NCBI GenBank assembly: GCA_019421385.1
Contig: JAHZFK010000001.1
Span: 62,001-126,000, forward strand
Direction: 5' to 3'
Length of the DNA stretch: 64,000 nt
Source: Clostridiales bacterium
GTDB taxonomy: Bacteria > Bacillota > Clostridia > Oscillospirales > Butyricicoccaceae
Each line of letters starts with the position of its first letter. Positions within the stretch are counted from its first letter, which is position 1. The position numbers were made by a program, and so were the translations under genes. Of the stretch, positions 24,879 to 32,946 are shown one piece after another. The notes below the pieces were generated by a model. That model was not told the origin of the DNA. It saw only the letters and a list, made by a program, of their open reading frames with translations, and searched no databases.

Positions 24879-24893
24879 TTTAGATTTTTTTAG
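24879..24893 (+). repeat. Direct repeat TTTAG with 10-base period upstream of the lipoprotein gene
   Basis: TTTAGATTTT TTTAGGTTT carries TTTAG at 24879-24883 and again at 24889-24893, one helical turn apart. OmpR-type regulators bind such tandem repeats. It lies about 90 bases upstream of the lipoprotein start and could be the target of the regulator just upstream. This is inference only. Confidence 0.35.
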
Positions 24894-24983
24894 GTTTGCT
24901 AAAGGGTGTGTAAATACTGCCGTAGTATCTTAACATCATCAAGAGCAACCGCTCTTCACCAAACCTCAAAGGAGACCTTATGC

Positions 24984-25346
24984 ATGAAAACAATGAATCA
25001 TAAAACCGCCAAAGGCGTTGCCGCTATTTCCCTTGCTATGCTGATGGCGCTGCCCGCACTGACCGGCTGCTCCATGGACAAGCCCGATGCCGGTAATGCG
25101 CAGGAGGAAACCACTCAGACGCAGACCACTACGGACACTGCGCAAAGCAAGACCAACACGGATACCAAGAGCAAGTCCAGCTCCTCCACCAAGAAGAAGG
25201 CAGCCGTCAAGCAGTCCGGCGGCACGGCATCTTCCAAAAAGAAGAGCGCGAAGAAGTCCTCTGCATCCCAGAAGTCTGCAAAGTCCTCCAATCAGACGAC
25301 TTCTTCCCAGAAGGCGGCTTCCACGCCGTCCACCAACAAAAAGTAA
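24984..25346 (+). CDS. Short lipoprotein with highly cationic Lys/Ser/Thr-rich tail
   Basis: 120 residues from the ATG at 24984 (GGAG 9 bases upstream). A lipoprotein signal ends in the lipobox LTGC at about residue 29. The mature part has no globular pattern: a short acidic/Gln/Thr segment is followed by about 75 residues of Lys, Ser, Ala and Thr (SSSTKKKAAVK, KKKSAKKSS). It would be a membrane-tethered, strongly positive flexible chain, suited to contact anionic wall polymers or nucleic acid. It lies 42 bases before the ligase gene of the surface-modification operon. No family recognised. Confidence 0.75.
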   Translation: MKTMNHKTAKGVAAISLAMLMALPALTGCSMDKPDAGNAQEETTQTQTTTDTAQSKTNTDTKSKSSSSTKKKAAVKQSGGTASSKKKSAKKSSASQKSAKSSNQTTSSQKAASTPSTNKK

Positions 25347-25388
25347 CCATTCCGCCGAAAACCGGCACGAAGCAAAGATGAGGTAATG

Positions 25389-26906
25389 ATGAACAACATC
25401 CTGGAACTTTTAGAGCACACCGCCGCCGCGCGGCCGAACAAAACCGCAGTCATCGACGAAAACGGTGCAGACCGTTTCGACACGCTGCTGGAACATAGCC
25501 GCTGCTGCGGCACTGCGCTCGCCGCGCACTTCTCCCCCACCGCACCGGTTCCGGTGCTGCTGGACAAGGGCCGCGAAGCACTGTATGTCTTTTTCGGCGC
25601 GGCGTACGCAGGCTGCTTTTATGTTCCGCTCTCTCCCGCGCTGCCGCAGCCGCGGCTGGCGCAGATCCTGTCGGTCCTGCAAGCCCCCTGCATCGTGACC
25701 GATCGGGAACACGCGGCGCTGGCCGCGCAGCTGCCCGGCGCGGGACATATACTGCTGGTCGAAGAACTGCTGCAAACGCAGCCCGATGACGCGCTGCTGG
25801 CGCGCATCCGCGCAAATGCAATCGACTGCGACCCGCTGTACTGCAACTTTACCTCCGGCTCGACCGGAACGCCTAAGGGCGTGGTCGTCAGCCACCGCTC
25901 CGTGCTGGATTTCATCCCTATCTTTACCGAACTGTTCCGGATCGGTCCGGACGATGTCATCGGCAATCAGGCGCCGCTCGACTTCGATGTTTCGGTCAAG
26001 GATATTTATTCCGCACTATATACCGGTGCTACGCTCGTCCTGCTGCCGCGGCGGCTATTCTCCCAGCCGTCCGCGCTGATGGATGCGCTCTGCACGCACC
26101 GGGTCACCACGCTCATCTGGGCGGTTTCCGCGCTGTGTCTGGTGTCCTCCTTCCACGGACTGGACTACCGCACGCCGGAAACCGTAAACAAGGTGCTGTT
26201 CAGCGGCGAAGTGATGCCGCCCAAGCACCTGAAAAGCTGGATGGAGCATTTGCCGCACGCGGATTTCGTCAACCTGTACGGCCCCACCGAGATCACGTGC
26301 AACTGCACGTACCATAGGATAGAGAGTGGTCGAGATTATACAGCGGGCATCCCGCTCGGGACAGCGTTCCCGAACGAGCGGGTGTTCCTGCTGGACGAGG
26401 CGGGACAGGAAATAAACACACCGGATCAGGCGGGCGAAATCTGTGTCAGCGGCGCGGCGCTTGCGCTCGGGTATTATAACAATCCCGCACAGACGCAAGC
26501 CGCATTTATGCAACACCCCGGCCACAGCCGCTATTTGCAGCCGATCTACCGCACGGGCGACCTCGGGCGGTGGAGCAACAAGGGCGAGCTGTACTTCCTC
26601 GGCCGGAAGGATTTTCAAATCAAGCACATGGGGCACCGCATCGAACTGGAAGAAATCGAACGCGCGGTGCAGGAAATCGACGGTGTCAGCCGCTGCTGCT
26701 GCGTATACGACGCGCAGAAGGAACGGCTGCACGGCTTCTACAGCGGCACAGCGGATAAAACCGCGGTACGCAGCGCACTGGCACAAAAGCTACCTGTATT
26801 CATGCTGCCGCGCACACTGGAACCGCTGGACAGCCTGCCGCTGACCGAAAACGGCAAAACCGACCGCAAGCGACTGCTTGCTATGGCAAGAAAGGAGATC
26901 GTATGA
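25389..26906 (+). CDS. DltA-like AMP-forming ligase (adenylation domain) of a surface-modification operon
   Basis: 505 residues from the second of two adjacent ATGs (25386 or 25389; GAGG at 25380-25383 fits the second). All adenylation motifs are present: FTSGSTGTPKGVVVSH (P-loop), APLDFDVSVKDIYSAL, NLYGPTEITCNCTY, YRTGDLGRW, GRKDFQIKHMGHRIE, and a C-terminal catalytic lysine in LTENGKTDRKR. It should activate a carboxylic acid or amino acid as adenylate and load it on the carrier protein two genes downstream. It differs from classical DltA in the P-loop (SGSTG rather than HYSTG), so D-alanine is not assured. It overlaps the decarboxylase start by 4 bases. Confidence 0.88.
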   Translation: MNNILELLEHTAAARPNKTAVIDENGADRFDTLLEHSRCCGTALAAHFSPTAPVPVLLDKGREALYVFFGAAYAGCFYVPLSPALPQPRLAQILSVLQAPCIVTDREHAALAAQLPGAGHILLVEELLQTQPDDALLARIRANAIDCDPLYCNFTSGSTGTPKGVVVSHRSVLDFIPIFTELFRIGPDDVIGNQAPLDFDVSVKDIYSALYTGATLVLLPRRLFSQPSALMDALCTHRVTTLIWAVSALCLVSSFHGLDYRTPETVNKVLFSGEVMPPKHLKSWMEHLPHADFVNLYGPTEITCNCTYHRIESGRDYTAGIPLGTAFPNERVFLLDEAGQEINTPDQAGEICVSGAALALGYYNNPAQTQAAFMQHPGHSRYLQPIYRTGDLGRWSNKGELYFLGRKDFQIKHMGHRIELEEIERAVQEIDGVSRCCCVYDAQKERLHGFYSGTADKTAVRSALAQKLPVFMLPRTLEPLDSLPLTENGKTDRKRLLAMARKEIV

Positions 26907-28228
26907 CCGAACTGCAAATGGAAAAGCTCACCGCACAATACGGCTCGCCGCTGTATGTGTTCGATGTGAAGACCCTGCGGGAGCGTGTAGCATTCCTGCG
27001 GCGCAGCCTGCCGACCGGTATCGGCTTGTGCTATGCGATCAAAGCCAATCCCTTTTTGCTGCGCGAGCTGTGCGGGATCGTGGAACGGTTTGAAGTCTGC
27101 TCCCCCGGCGAGGCCGCGATCTGCCGCCGTCTGCATATCCCTGCCGAAGAGCAGGTCATCTCGGGCGTATACAAAACCCCGGCGGATATCGAGCGCATGA
27201 TCGCGCACAAAGCCGGCCCGCGCCTGTTCACGGTCGAGTCGGCCCGCCAGTTTGCGCTGCTCAGCCAGCTGGCGGCACGTTACCGCGTCACCATTCATGT
27301 GCTGCTGCGTTTGACCAGCGGCAGCCAATTCGGGCTGGAAGAAGAAGAGATCATCCGGATCATCCGCAGCCGCTCCGACCATCCCTTTGTATGCATCCGC
27401 GGCCTGCAATACTTTTCCGGCACGCAGAAAGCTTCGCTCAAGCGCTTGCAGCGCGAGCTGGACGCACTGGATGACTTCGCCTGCTCGCTCGCAGAAAAGC
27501 TGGGCTTTATCGTGCACGAGCTGGAATTCGGCCCCGGATTCCCGGTGCAGTATTTCTCGCCCGAAAGCTTTGACGAAGCCGAATTTCTCGCAGGCTTCTC
27601 CGCTATGCTGACCAACCTGCGCTGCAAAGCGCATGTCACGCTCGAGCTTGGGCGCAGCATTGCCGCCAGCTGCGGCACCTACCTGACCCGTGTGGTCGAT
27701 GTCAAGCACAACAAGGGACAGAACTACGCCATTCTGGATGGCGGCATTCACCATCTGGTCTATTATGGCCAGCGCATGGCGATGCAGCTGCCACCCCACA
27801 AGCTGTATCCGCCCCGTCTGGGCGAGGCACAGCCGTGGAACCTGTGCGGCTCGCTTTGCACGGTCAATGATATTCTGGTCAAGCAGCTGCCGGTGGCCGA
27901 CCTCAAATGCGGCGACCTGTTTGCCTTTTTGAACACCGGCGCCTACTGCATGACCGAAGGCATTTCCCTTTTCCTCAGCCGTGCGCTGCCGCGCATCGTG
28001 CTGCTGATGCCGGACGGCCGTTCGCTTCTCGTGCGCGACGCGCTGCCCACCGACGAAATCAACTCACCCACATATGAAAGGACGGAACATTATGGAACAA
28101 CTGCTTGCTATTCTGGAGGAACTTCAACCCGGCGTGGATTACGCCACCTGCCGGACGCTGATCGATTCGCACTGTCTGGACTCGCTGACTATTCTTGCGT
28201 TGGTCGCCGAGTTGGAAGAAGCGTTTGA
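26903..28228 (+). CDS. Fold-type III PLP-dependent decarboxylase (DAP/ornithine-decarboxylase family)
   Basis: 441 residues as read. PLP lysine K47 lies in YAIKAN. FEVCSPGE, a glycine loop in FGPGFPV, ELGRSIAASCG and the active-site cysteine of CGSLCTVNDIL follow, all marks of the lysA/speC family. Placed between a ligase and an acyl carrier protein, it resembles BtrK of butirosin synthesis, which decarboxylates an amino acid while bound to its carrier, and the ligase-decarboxylase-carrier trio of exosortase-A loci. The last 137 bases overlap the carrier gene in another frame, and that tail is unlike the family. A natural end near 28073 would be expected, so a lost stop or frameshift is possible. 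Confidence 0.88.
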   Translation: MTELQMEKLTAQYGSPLYVFDVKTLRERVAFLRRSLPTGIGLCYAIKANPFLLRELCGIVERFEVCSPGEAAICRRLHIPAEEQVISGVYKTPADIERMIAHKAGPRLFTVESARQFALLSQLAARYRVTIHVLLRLTSGSQFGLEEEEIIRIIRSRSDHPFVCIRGLQYFSGTQKASLKRLQRELDALDDFACSLAEKLGFIVHELEFGPGFPVQYFSPESFDEAEFLAGFSAMLTNLRCKAHVTLELGRSIAASCGTYLTRVVDVKHNKGQNYAILDGGIHHLVYYGQRMAMQLPPHKLYPPRLGEAQPWNLCGSLCTVNDILVKQLPVADLKCGDLFAFLNTGAYCMTEGISLFLSRALPRIVLLMPDGRSLLVRDALPTDEINSPTYERTEHYGTTACYSGGTSTRRGLRHLPDADRFALSGLADYSCVGRRVGRSV

Positions 28229-28322
28229 CATCACTATCCCGACCGTTGAGATCATCCCCGCGAACTTTAACTCCGCTGAGGATATGTGGGATATGATCGT
28301 CCGTTTACAGGAGGAAGGCTAA
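28092..28322 (+). CDS. Acyl carrier protein (DltC-like)
   Basis: 76 residues from the ATG at 28092, which has AAAGGA 9 bases upstream. It is an acidic four-helix carrier with the phosphopantetheine-attachment serine S31 in CLDSLTIL. It should carry the acyl or aminoacyl group loaded by the ligase, present it to the decarboxylase, and deliver it to the MBOAT protein. Like DltC it is a small dedicated carrier. It overlaps the decarboxylase reading frame and lies 3 bases before the MBOAT gene. Confidence 0.93.
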   Translation: MEQLLAILEELQPGVDYATCRTLIDSHCLDSLTILALVAELEEAFDITIPTVEIIPANFNSAEDMWDMIVRLQEEG

Positions 28323-28325
28323 GCT

Positions 28326-29918
28326 ATGACATCCTACTGCTCGCTGCTGTATCTGGCCGTTTTTCTGCCGGCGGCGGTGCTCGTTTACCGTATCCTGCCG
28401 CAGCGTCTGCGCTGGGTCGCGCTGCTGACGGCAAGCTATGTGTTTTTCTGGTCGGTCAGCGGCAAGCTGTTGGTATTTCTGCTGTTTTCTACTGTATCCA
28501 TTCACCATTTCGGCCTTTGGCTTTCTGCCGAACAGCAGGATCGCGACTATCGTCTTGCCGCTGCCGCCCCAGCCGAACGCAAAGCCATCCGGCAGCGCTT
28601 CACGCGGCGGCAGCGGCGTATCCTCCTGTTTGCGTCGCTCCTGCATGTCGGCATCTTGATCACACTCAAATACGCGGCTTTTTTCAGCACCAACCTCAAT
28701 ACGCTGCTGCACGCACTGCGTCTTCCGGTTTCGCTGCCCGTACCCGCGTTTTTGCTCCCCATCGGCATCTCATTTTATACCCTGCAGGCCCTTTCCTATC
28801 TGCTCGATGTCTACCGCGGCACGATCCGCGCCGACCGCAATCTGGCGCGTCTCGCACTCTTCCTCGGCTTTTTCCCGCAGATCATGGAAGGGCCGATCTG
28901 CCGCTATGGGCAGACCGCGCAGCAGCTATGGGAGGGCCGCCCGGTCACCTGGCAGGGCCTGACCTTCGGTATGCAGCGCATTTTGTTCGGCCTGATTAAA
29001 AAAATCGTCATTGCCGACCGTCTCAACCTGCTCATCAAAACCGTTTTCAATGATTACGCCCTGTACAACGGCGGCGTGATCGCACTGGCAATGGTGTGCT
29101 ACACCTGCCAGCTTTACATGGACTTCTCCGGCACGATGGATGTGGTCATCGGCAGCGCCGAGATCTTCGGCGTGCGTCTGCCCGAAAACTTCCGTCAGCC
29201 GTTTTTCTCCCGCAGCATTTCCGAGTTCTGGATGCGCTGGCATATTACACTGGGCACATGGTTCAAGGACTATGTCTTTTATCCGCTGTCCATGTCCGGC
29301 CCGCTGAAAAAGCTGACGGGTGCGGCGCGCCGCCGTCTGGGCAACCATTACGGCCCGCTGCTCTCCGGCTCATTCGCGCTGGGTGTCGTGTGGCTGTGCA
29401 ACGGCCTGTGGCACGGCGCAGGCTGGCATTACATCTTTTTCGGCCTGTATCACTTCGCGCTCATCCTTGCAGGCAGCCTATTTGACCCGCTCGCGCAGCG
29501 CGTGACCGGTCTGCTGCATATCGACCGCAACGCTCTGCCCTATCGTGTGCTCCAGATCGTGCGCACCGCGCTGCTGGTCTGTGTGGGCGAACTGTTCTTC
29601 CGCGCCAACGGTCTGCGCGCGGGACTGGCGATGTTCCACACGATGGTGACCGATTTTACGCTCGGCTCTTTCCTCGACCGCAGCTTCCTGACGCTCGGCA
29701 TGGACAAAATGGACTTTGTAATCGTCGCTGTCGCCGTCGGTATCGTTCTGCTGGTCGGCATCCTGCGGGAGCGCGGCATCCACCTGCGCGAGACGATCGC
29801 CAGCCGTCCGGTCGCGCTGCGCTGGTCGGTTTACTACGCTGCGTTCTTCTTTCTGGTCATTTTCGGCGCATATGGCGTCGGTTATGTGCCTGTTGACCCG
29901 ATTTATGCCGCATTTTAA
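28326..29918 (+). CDS. MBOAT-family acyltransferase (DltB/AlgI-like)
   Basis: 530 residues with about 11 membrane helices. Family motifs are LPIGISFYTLQALSYLLDVYRG, FLGFFPQIMEGPICRYGQT, YMDFSGTMDVVIG, EFWMRWHITLGTWFKDYVFYPL and the catalytic histidine in NGLWHGAGWHYIFFG. DltB takes an acyl group from a cytoplasmic carrier and passes it across the membrane. Here the acyl group would come from the ligase/decarboxylase/carrier set. It lies 3 bases after the carrier gene and 15 before the SGNH gene. Confidence 0.95.
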   Translation: MTSYCSLLYLAVFLPAAVLVYRILPQRLRWVALLTASYVFFWSVSGKLLVFLLFSTVSIHHFGLWLSAEQQDRDYRLAAAAPAERKAIRQRFTRRQRRILLFASLLHVGILITLKYAAFFSTNLNTLLHALRLPVSLPVPAFLLPIGISFYTLQALSYLLDVYRGTIRADRNLARLALFLGFFPQIMEGPICRYGQTAQQLWEGRPVTWQGLTFGMQRILFGLIKKIVIADRLNLLIKTVFNDYALYNGGVIALAMVCYTCQLYMDFSGTMDVVIGSAEIFGVRLPENFRQPFFSRSISEFWMRWHITLGTWFKDYVFYPLSMSGPLKKLTGAARRRLGNHYGPLLSGSFALGVVWLCNGLWHGAGWHYIFFGLYHFALILAGSLFDPLAQRVTGLLHIDRNALPYRVLQIVRTALLVCVGELFFRANGLRAGLAMFHTMVTDFTLGSFLDRSFLTLGMDKMDFVIVAVAVGIVLLVGILRERGIHLRETIASRPVALRWSVYYAAFFFLVIFGAYGVGYVPVDPIYAAF

Positions 29919-29933
29919 GGAGGTGTGTCCCAC

Positions 29934-30893
29934 TTGAAAAAACAGATTGCGCTTCTTATCAAAAGCACCTGCTTTCTGGTGCTGCTGTGCGCGCTCATGA
30001 TAGCCGCCTCCTATCTGTTCATGCCCAAGAACAACCACAAGGCGTTCGGCATCAACGATGCCGAAATGCTGGCCAGCGGCATTCTGGGAGAAAAGGAAAA
30101 CTCCATCGACGTGCTGGTGGTAGGAGACAGCGAAGCATACAGTTCGATCTCCCCCATGCAGATGTGGGAAGAGCACGGTTTCCGCTCCTATCTGTGCAGC
30201 ACGCCTGCCCAGCCGCTCTACGACTCTTACCGCTATCTCCGACAGGCGCTCGAACGACAAAGCCCTTCGGTCGTGGTGCTGGAAACCAATGCGATTTTCC
30301 GTCCGTGTAAGCTGAACGATTACCTGCTTTCCCGCGCAAAAAACCTGTTTTCCATCCTGCGCTATCACGACCGCTGGAAATCGCTCAAGGTCAACGACTT
30401 CGGCCGTCCGGTAGAATACACCTGGACGGATGACCTCAAGGGCTTCCGCTATAATCCGGCCGTTGCCGCTGCAAGCACCAAGAACTACATGGTGCCGACC
30501 GACGCATCCACCCCCATTCCCGCGCTCAACGAATCCTGTTTGCAAGATATGCTTGCGCTGTGCCAGGAAAAAAATGCCGATCTGATTTTGGTCAGCACGC
30601 CGAGCACCATCAACTGGAATCAGGCACGGCACAACAGCATTGCGGCATTTGCAAAGGAAAACGATTTGACCTATCTCGATCTGAACACCATGCCCAAGGA
30701 GGTGCCGATCGACTGGGCGCGCGACACACGCGACCGCGGCGACCACCTCAATTATGCCGGTGCGGTCAAGGTTTCCGCTTTCCTCGGCAGATATCTGCAG
30801 GAAACCTATTCTCTGCCCGATCATCGCGATGCTGCGCACGACAACAGCTGGAACGATGCGCTGGGCCGCTACCGCAACATGGTGCGCGGATGA
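29934..30893 (+). CDS. SGNH-hydrolase-like membrane-anchored protein (DltD/AlgJ-like role)
   Basis: 319 residues from a TTG at 29934, with AAGGAGG 10 bases upstream (a GTG at 29925 is too close to that site). One N-terminal membrane helix (about 7-29) is followed by an extracytoplasmic SGNH domain: VVGDSEAYSSISP with the nucleophile serine near residue 66, and DHLNYAGAVK with the Asp/His pair near the C-terminus. Paired with an MBOAT protein, such enzymes transfer the exported acyl group to a polysaccharide, teichoic acid or lipid. Last gene of the operon. Confidence 0.88.
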   Translation: MKKQIALLIKSTCFLVLLCALMIAASYLFMPKNNHKAFGINDAEMLASGILGEKENSIDVLVVGDSEAYSSISPMQMWEEHGFRSYLCSTPAQPLYDSYRYLRQALERQSPSVVVLETNAIFRPCKLNDYLLSRAKNLFSILRYHDRWKSLKVNDFGRPVEYTWTDDLKGFRYNPAVAAASTKNYMVPTDASTPIPALNESCLQDMLALCQEKNADLILVSTPSTINWNQARHNSIAAFAKENDLTYLDLNTMPKEVPIDWARDTRDRGDHLNYAGAVKVSAFLGRYLQETYSLPDHRDAAHDNSWNDALGRYRNMVRG

Positions 30894-30909
30894 TTCTCTC
30901 TTCCTTATA

Positions 30910-30949
30910 GCAAACGAGGCTGTACCCGACATGGGTCAGCCTCGTTTGC
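30910..30949. terminator. Hairpin between the SGNH gene and the convergent flavodoxin-ferredoxin gene
   Basis: 13-base perfect stem GCAAACGAGGCTG / CAGCCTCGTTTGC with inner ACCC/GGGT. The T-tail is poor on both sides, but convergent placement supports a terminator role. Confidence 0.7.
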
Positions 30950-30952
30950 ATA

Positions 30953-31714
30953 TTACAGATACAGTTCATTCTCCGGCCGCTTCTGCATAAATGGCGCAAG
31001 CTTCTGCGACAACATTCCCTGCACCTGCGCTGGCAGCGCACGCGCCTTTGCCGGGCACACTGCCACACACCGCATACAGGTGATGCATCGTGTCTGATCG
31101 GTTTGCGACGGATTTTCTAGCGAAATCGCCTGCGCAGGACAGGATTTGGCGCATGTCCCGCAGCCCGTGCAGGCATCACCCGCCATGGGGACAACCGGCA
31201 TCCCGGCCCACTCCCGATATGGTCGATCGCCCGGTACCTGCGGCACGCTCTGCTCTCCCTTGTCGAGTTTTTCCGCAATGCGTGCGCCGAATGTGGAAAG
31301 CTGCGCTTCGTCTTGTGCATCCGGCCGATCGGTCGCCAACGCACGAACGATGGAGTGCTCGGCCAGCAGCGCCGTCCCTGCCGTTACGCAAAAGCCCTGT
31401 GCTTCCAGCAGGTCATCCAGCTCGACTAGCGCATCCTCATAAGCACGGCCACCGTACACGGCTGCGGAAACGGCGCGCGCGCCGCCGCCTACAAACTGCC
31501 GCAGCCGCTCCACCATCAGCGCGGGCAGCCGACCGCCGTAAACCGGCCCGGCAACCAGCACCACATCCTGCGGCGCAAACTCTTTTTCTGGCAGCTGCGG
31601 CAGAGTCAGGTCGATTTCCTCCACCTCTGAAGCAATGTGCTGTGCCAGCAGCAGCGCGGCGCGGCGTGTTCCGCCCGTCGGGCTGAAATGAAGTACGGTT
31701 ATCCTATCCGGCAT
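30953..31714 (-). CDS. EFR1-type flavodoxin-ferredoxin protein
   Basis: 253 residues from the ATG at 31714 (AAGGAAGG upstream). The N-terminal flavodoxin-like domain has the FMN loop SPTGGTRRAA and the VAGPVYGGRLP strand. The C-terminus holds two 4Fe-4S motifs, CTGCGTCAKSCPAQAI and CITCMRCVAVCPAKA. This is the EFR1 architecture, a one-chain electron carrier expected to move electrons between ferredoxins and flavin partners in anaerobes. Specific partners are unknown. Single-gene unit, divergent from the alcohol dehydrogenase gene. Confidence 0.9.
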   Translation of the reverse strand: MPDRITVLHFSPTGGTRRAALLLAQHIASEVEEIDLTLPQLPEKEFAPQDVVLVAGPVYGGRLPALMVERLRQFVGGGARAVSAAVYGGRAYEDALVELDDLLEAQGFCVTAGTALLAEHSIVRALATDRPDAQDEAQLSTFGARIAEKLDKGEQSVPQVPGDRPYREWAGMPVVPMAGDACTGCGTCAKSCPAQAISLENPSQTDQTRCITCMRCVAVCPAKARALPAQVQGMLSQKLAPFMQKRPENELYL

Positions 31715-31813
31715 GTTGATCCTTCCTTTTCTGTTTGATTGCATCATTATACCACGAAAGCCGCATCCTGTCAGCTGCACACATATTTTCCTTCTATTCA
31801 AATACGCCTGTAT

Positions 31814-31842
31814 TTGACTTTATTCGCGCCGTGCTCTATAAT
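31814..31842 (+). promoter_or_regulatory. Sigma-A-type promoter of the alcohol dehydrogenase gene
   Basis: TTGACT (31814-31819), 17-base spacer, TATAAT (31837-31842), 31 bases before the ATG. Confidence 0.8.
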
Positions 31843-31872
31843 AAATGCAATCGGAAAGGGGCGGAGAAAAGC

Positions 31873-32907
31873 ATGCTTGCATACACCTATGTAGAACCGG
31901 GGCGCTTTGCCCTGCTCAACAAACCCAAACCGGTTCTGCGCGATGTACGCGACGCGATCGTTCGTGTCACCCTGTCCAGCATCTGCACCAGCGACCTGCA
32001 CATCAAGCACGGCTCGGTGCCGCGCGCCGTTCCCGGCATCACCGTCGGGCATGAGATGGTGGGCGTGGTCGAGCAGGTAGGCGAGGCGGTGCAGACCGTC
32101 AAGCCCGGCGACCGGGTCACGGTCAATGTGGAGACCTTTTGCGGACACTGCTTTTTCTGCCAGAACGGTTTTGTCAACAACTGTGAGGACCCGGACGGCG
32201 GCTGGGCGCTTGGCTGCCGCATCGACGGCGGACAGGCGGAGTACGTCCGCGTTCCCTATGCCGATCAGGGTCTGAACCGTATTCCAGACGGCGTATCCGA
32301 CCGTCAGGCGCTGTTCACAGGCGATATTCTTGCGACCGGCTTCTGGGCCGCCCGTATTTCGGAAATCAAACCCAGCGACACTGTGTTCATCATCGGCGCA
32401 GGGCCGACCGGCATCTGCACGCTGCTTTGCACCATGCTGCGCCGTCCGCGCCGCATCATTGTGTGCGAAAGCGACCCTGTGCGACGCCGCTTTGTGCAGG
32501 AACACTATCCCGATGTGCTGACCGTTTCACCGGCACATGCGCTGGAGTTCGTGCGGCACAACAGCGGTCACGGCGGCGCAGATGTCGTGCTCGAGGTCGC
32601 GGGCACAGAGGACAGTTTCCGGCTGGCATGGGAATGCGCGCGCCCCAACGCAATCGTCACCATCGTTGCGTTGTACGACCGACCGCAGGTGCTGCCGCTG
32701 CCCGATATGTATGGCAAAAATCTGACCTTTAAGACCGGCGGCGTGGATGGCTGCGACTGCGCCGAAATCCTGCGTCTGATTGCAGCGGGCGATCTGGACA
32801 CCACCCCACTCATCACACACATTTTCCCGCTTTCGGAAATCGATGCTGCCTATGCACTGTTTGAGGGTAAGCGTGACAATGTTATCAAAGTCGCAATTAC
32901 GACATAA
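31873..32907 (+). CDS. Zinc-dependent medium-chain alcohol dehydrogenase
   Basis: 344 residues from the ATG at 31873 (GGAG 6 bases upstream). Catalytic zinc ligands: Cys in SSICTSDLH and the GHE of VGHEMVG. The structural-zinc loop has the four-cysteine pattern CGHCFFCQNGFVNNC. The NAD(P) Rossmann motif is IIGAGPTGICT. It resembles sorbitol/threonine-dehydrogenase-type MDR enzymes that oxidise a secondary alcohol or reduce the ketone. Substrate unknown. Single-gene unit with promoter and terminator. Confidence 0.92.
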   Translation: MLAYTYVEPGRFALLNKPKPVLRDVRDAIVRVTLSSICTSDLHIKHGSVPRAVPGITVGHEMVGVVEQVGEAVQTVKPGDRVTVNVETFCGHCFFCQNGFVNNCEDPDGGWALGCRIDGGQAEYVRVPYADQGLNRIPDGVSDRQALFTGDILATGFWAARISEIKPSDTVFIIGAGPTGICTLLCTMLRRPRRIIVCESDPVRRRFVQEHYPDVLTVSPAHALEFVRHNSGHGGADVVLEVAGTEDSFRLAWECARPNAIVTIVALYDRPQVLPLPDMYGKNLTFKTGGVDGCDCAEILRLIAAGDLDTTPLITHIFPLSEIDAAYALFEGKRDNVIKVAITT

Positions 32908-32937
32908 AAAAGAACCGCCTCCCGGCGGTTCTTTTTT
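32906..32937. terminator. Bidirectional terminator between alcohol dehydrogenase and hydrogenase
   Basis: 14-base perfect stem AAAAAAGAACCGCC / GGCGGTTCTTTTTT with a TCCC loop; T-runs on both strands, flanking genes converge. Confidence 0.93.
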
Positions 32938-32946
32938 GATTTTGCT

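Noticed and set aside
25389..30893. Plain dlt operon for D-alanylation of teichoic acids
   Set aside because: Four genes fit, but the PLP decarboxylase between ligase and carrier is not part of dlt, and the ligase P-loop differs from classical DltA. Recorded as a dlt-like system instead.
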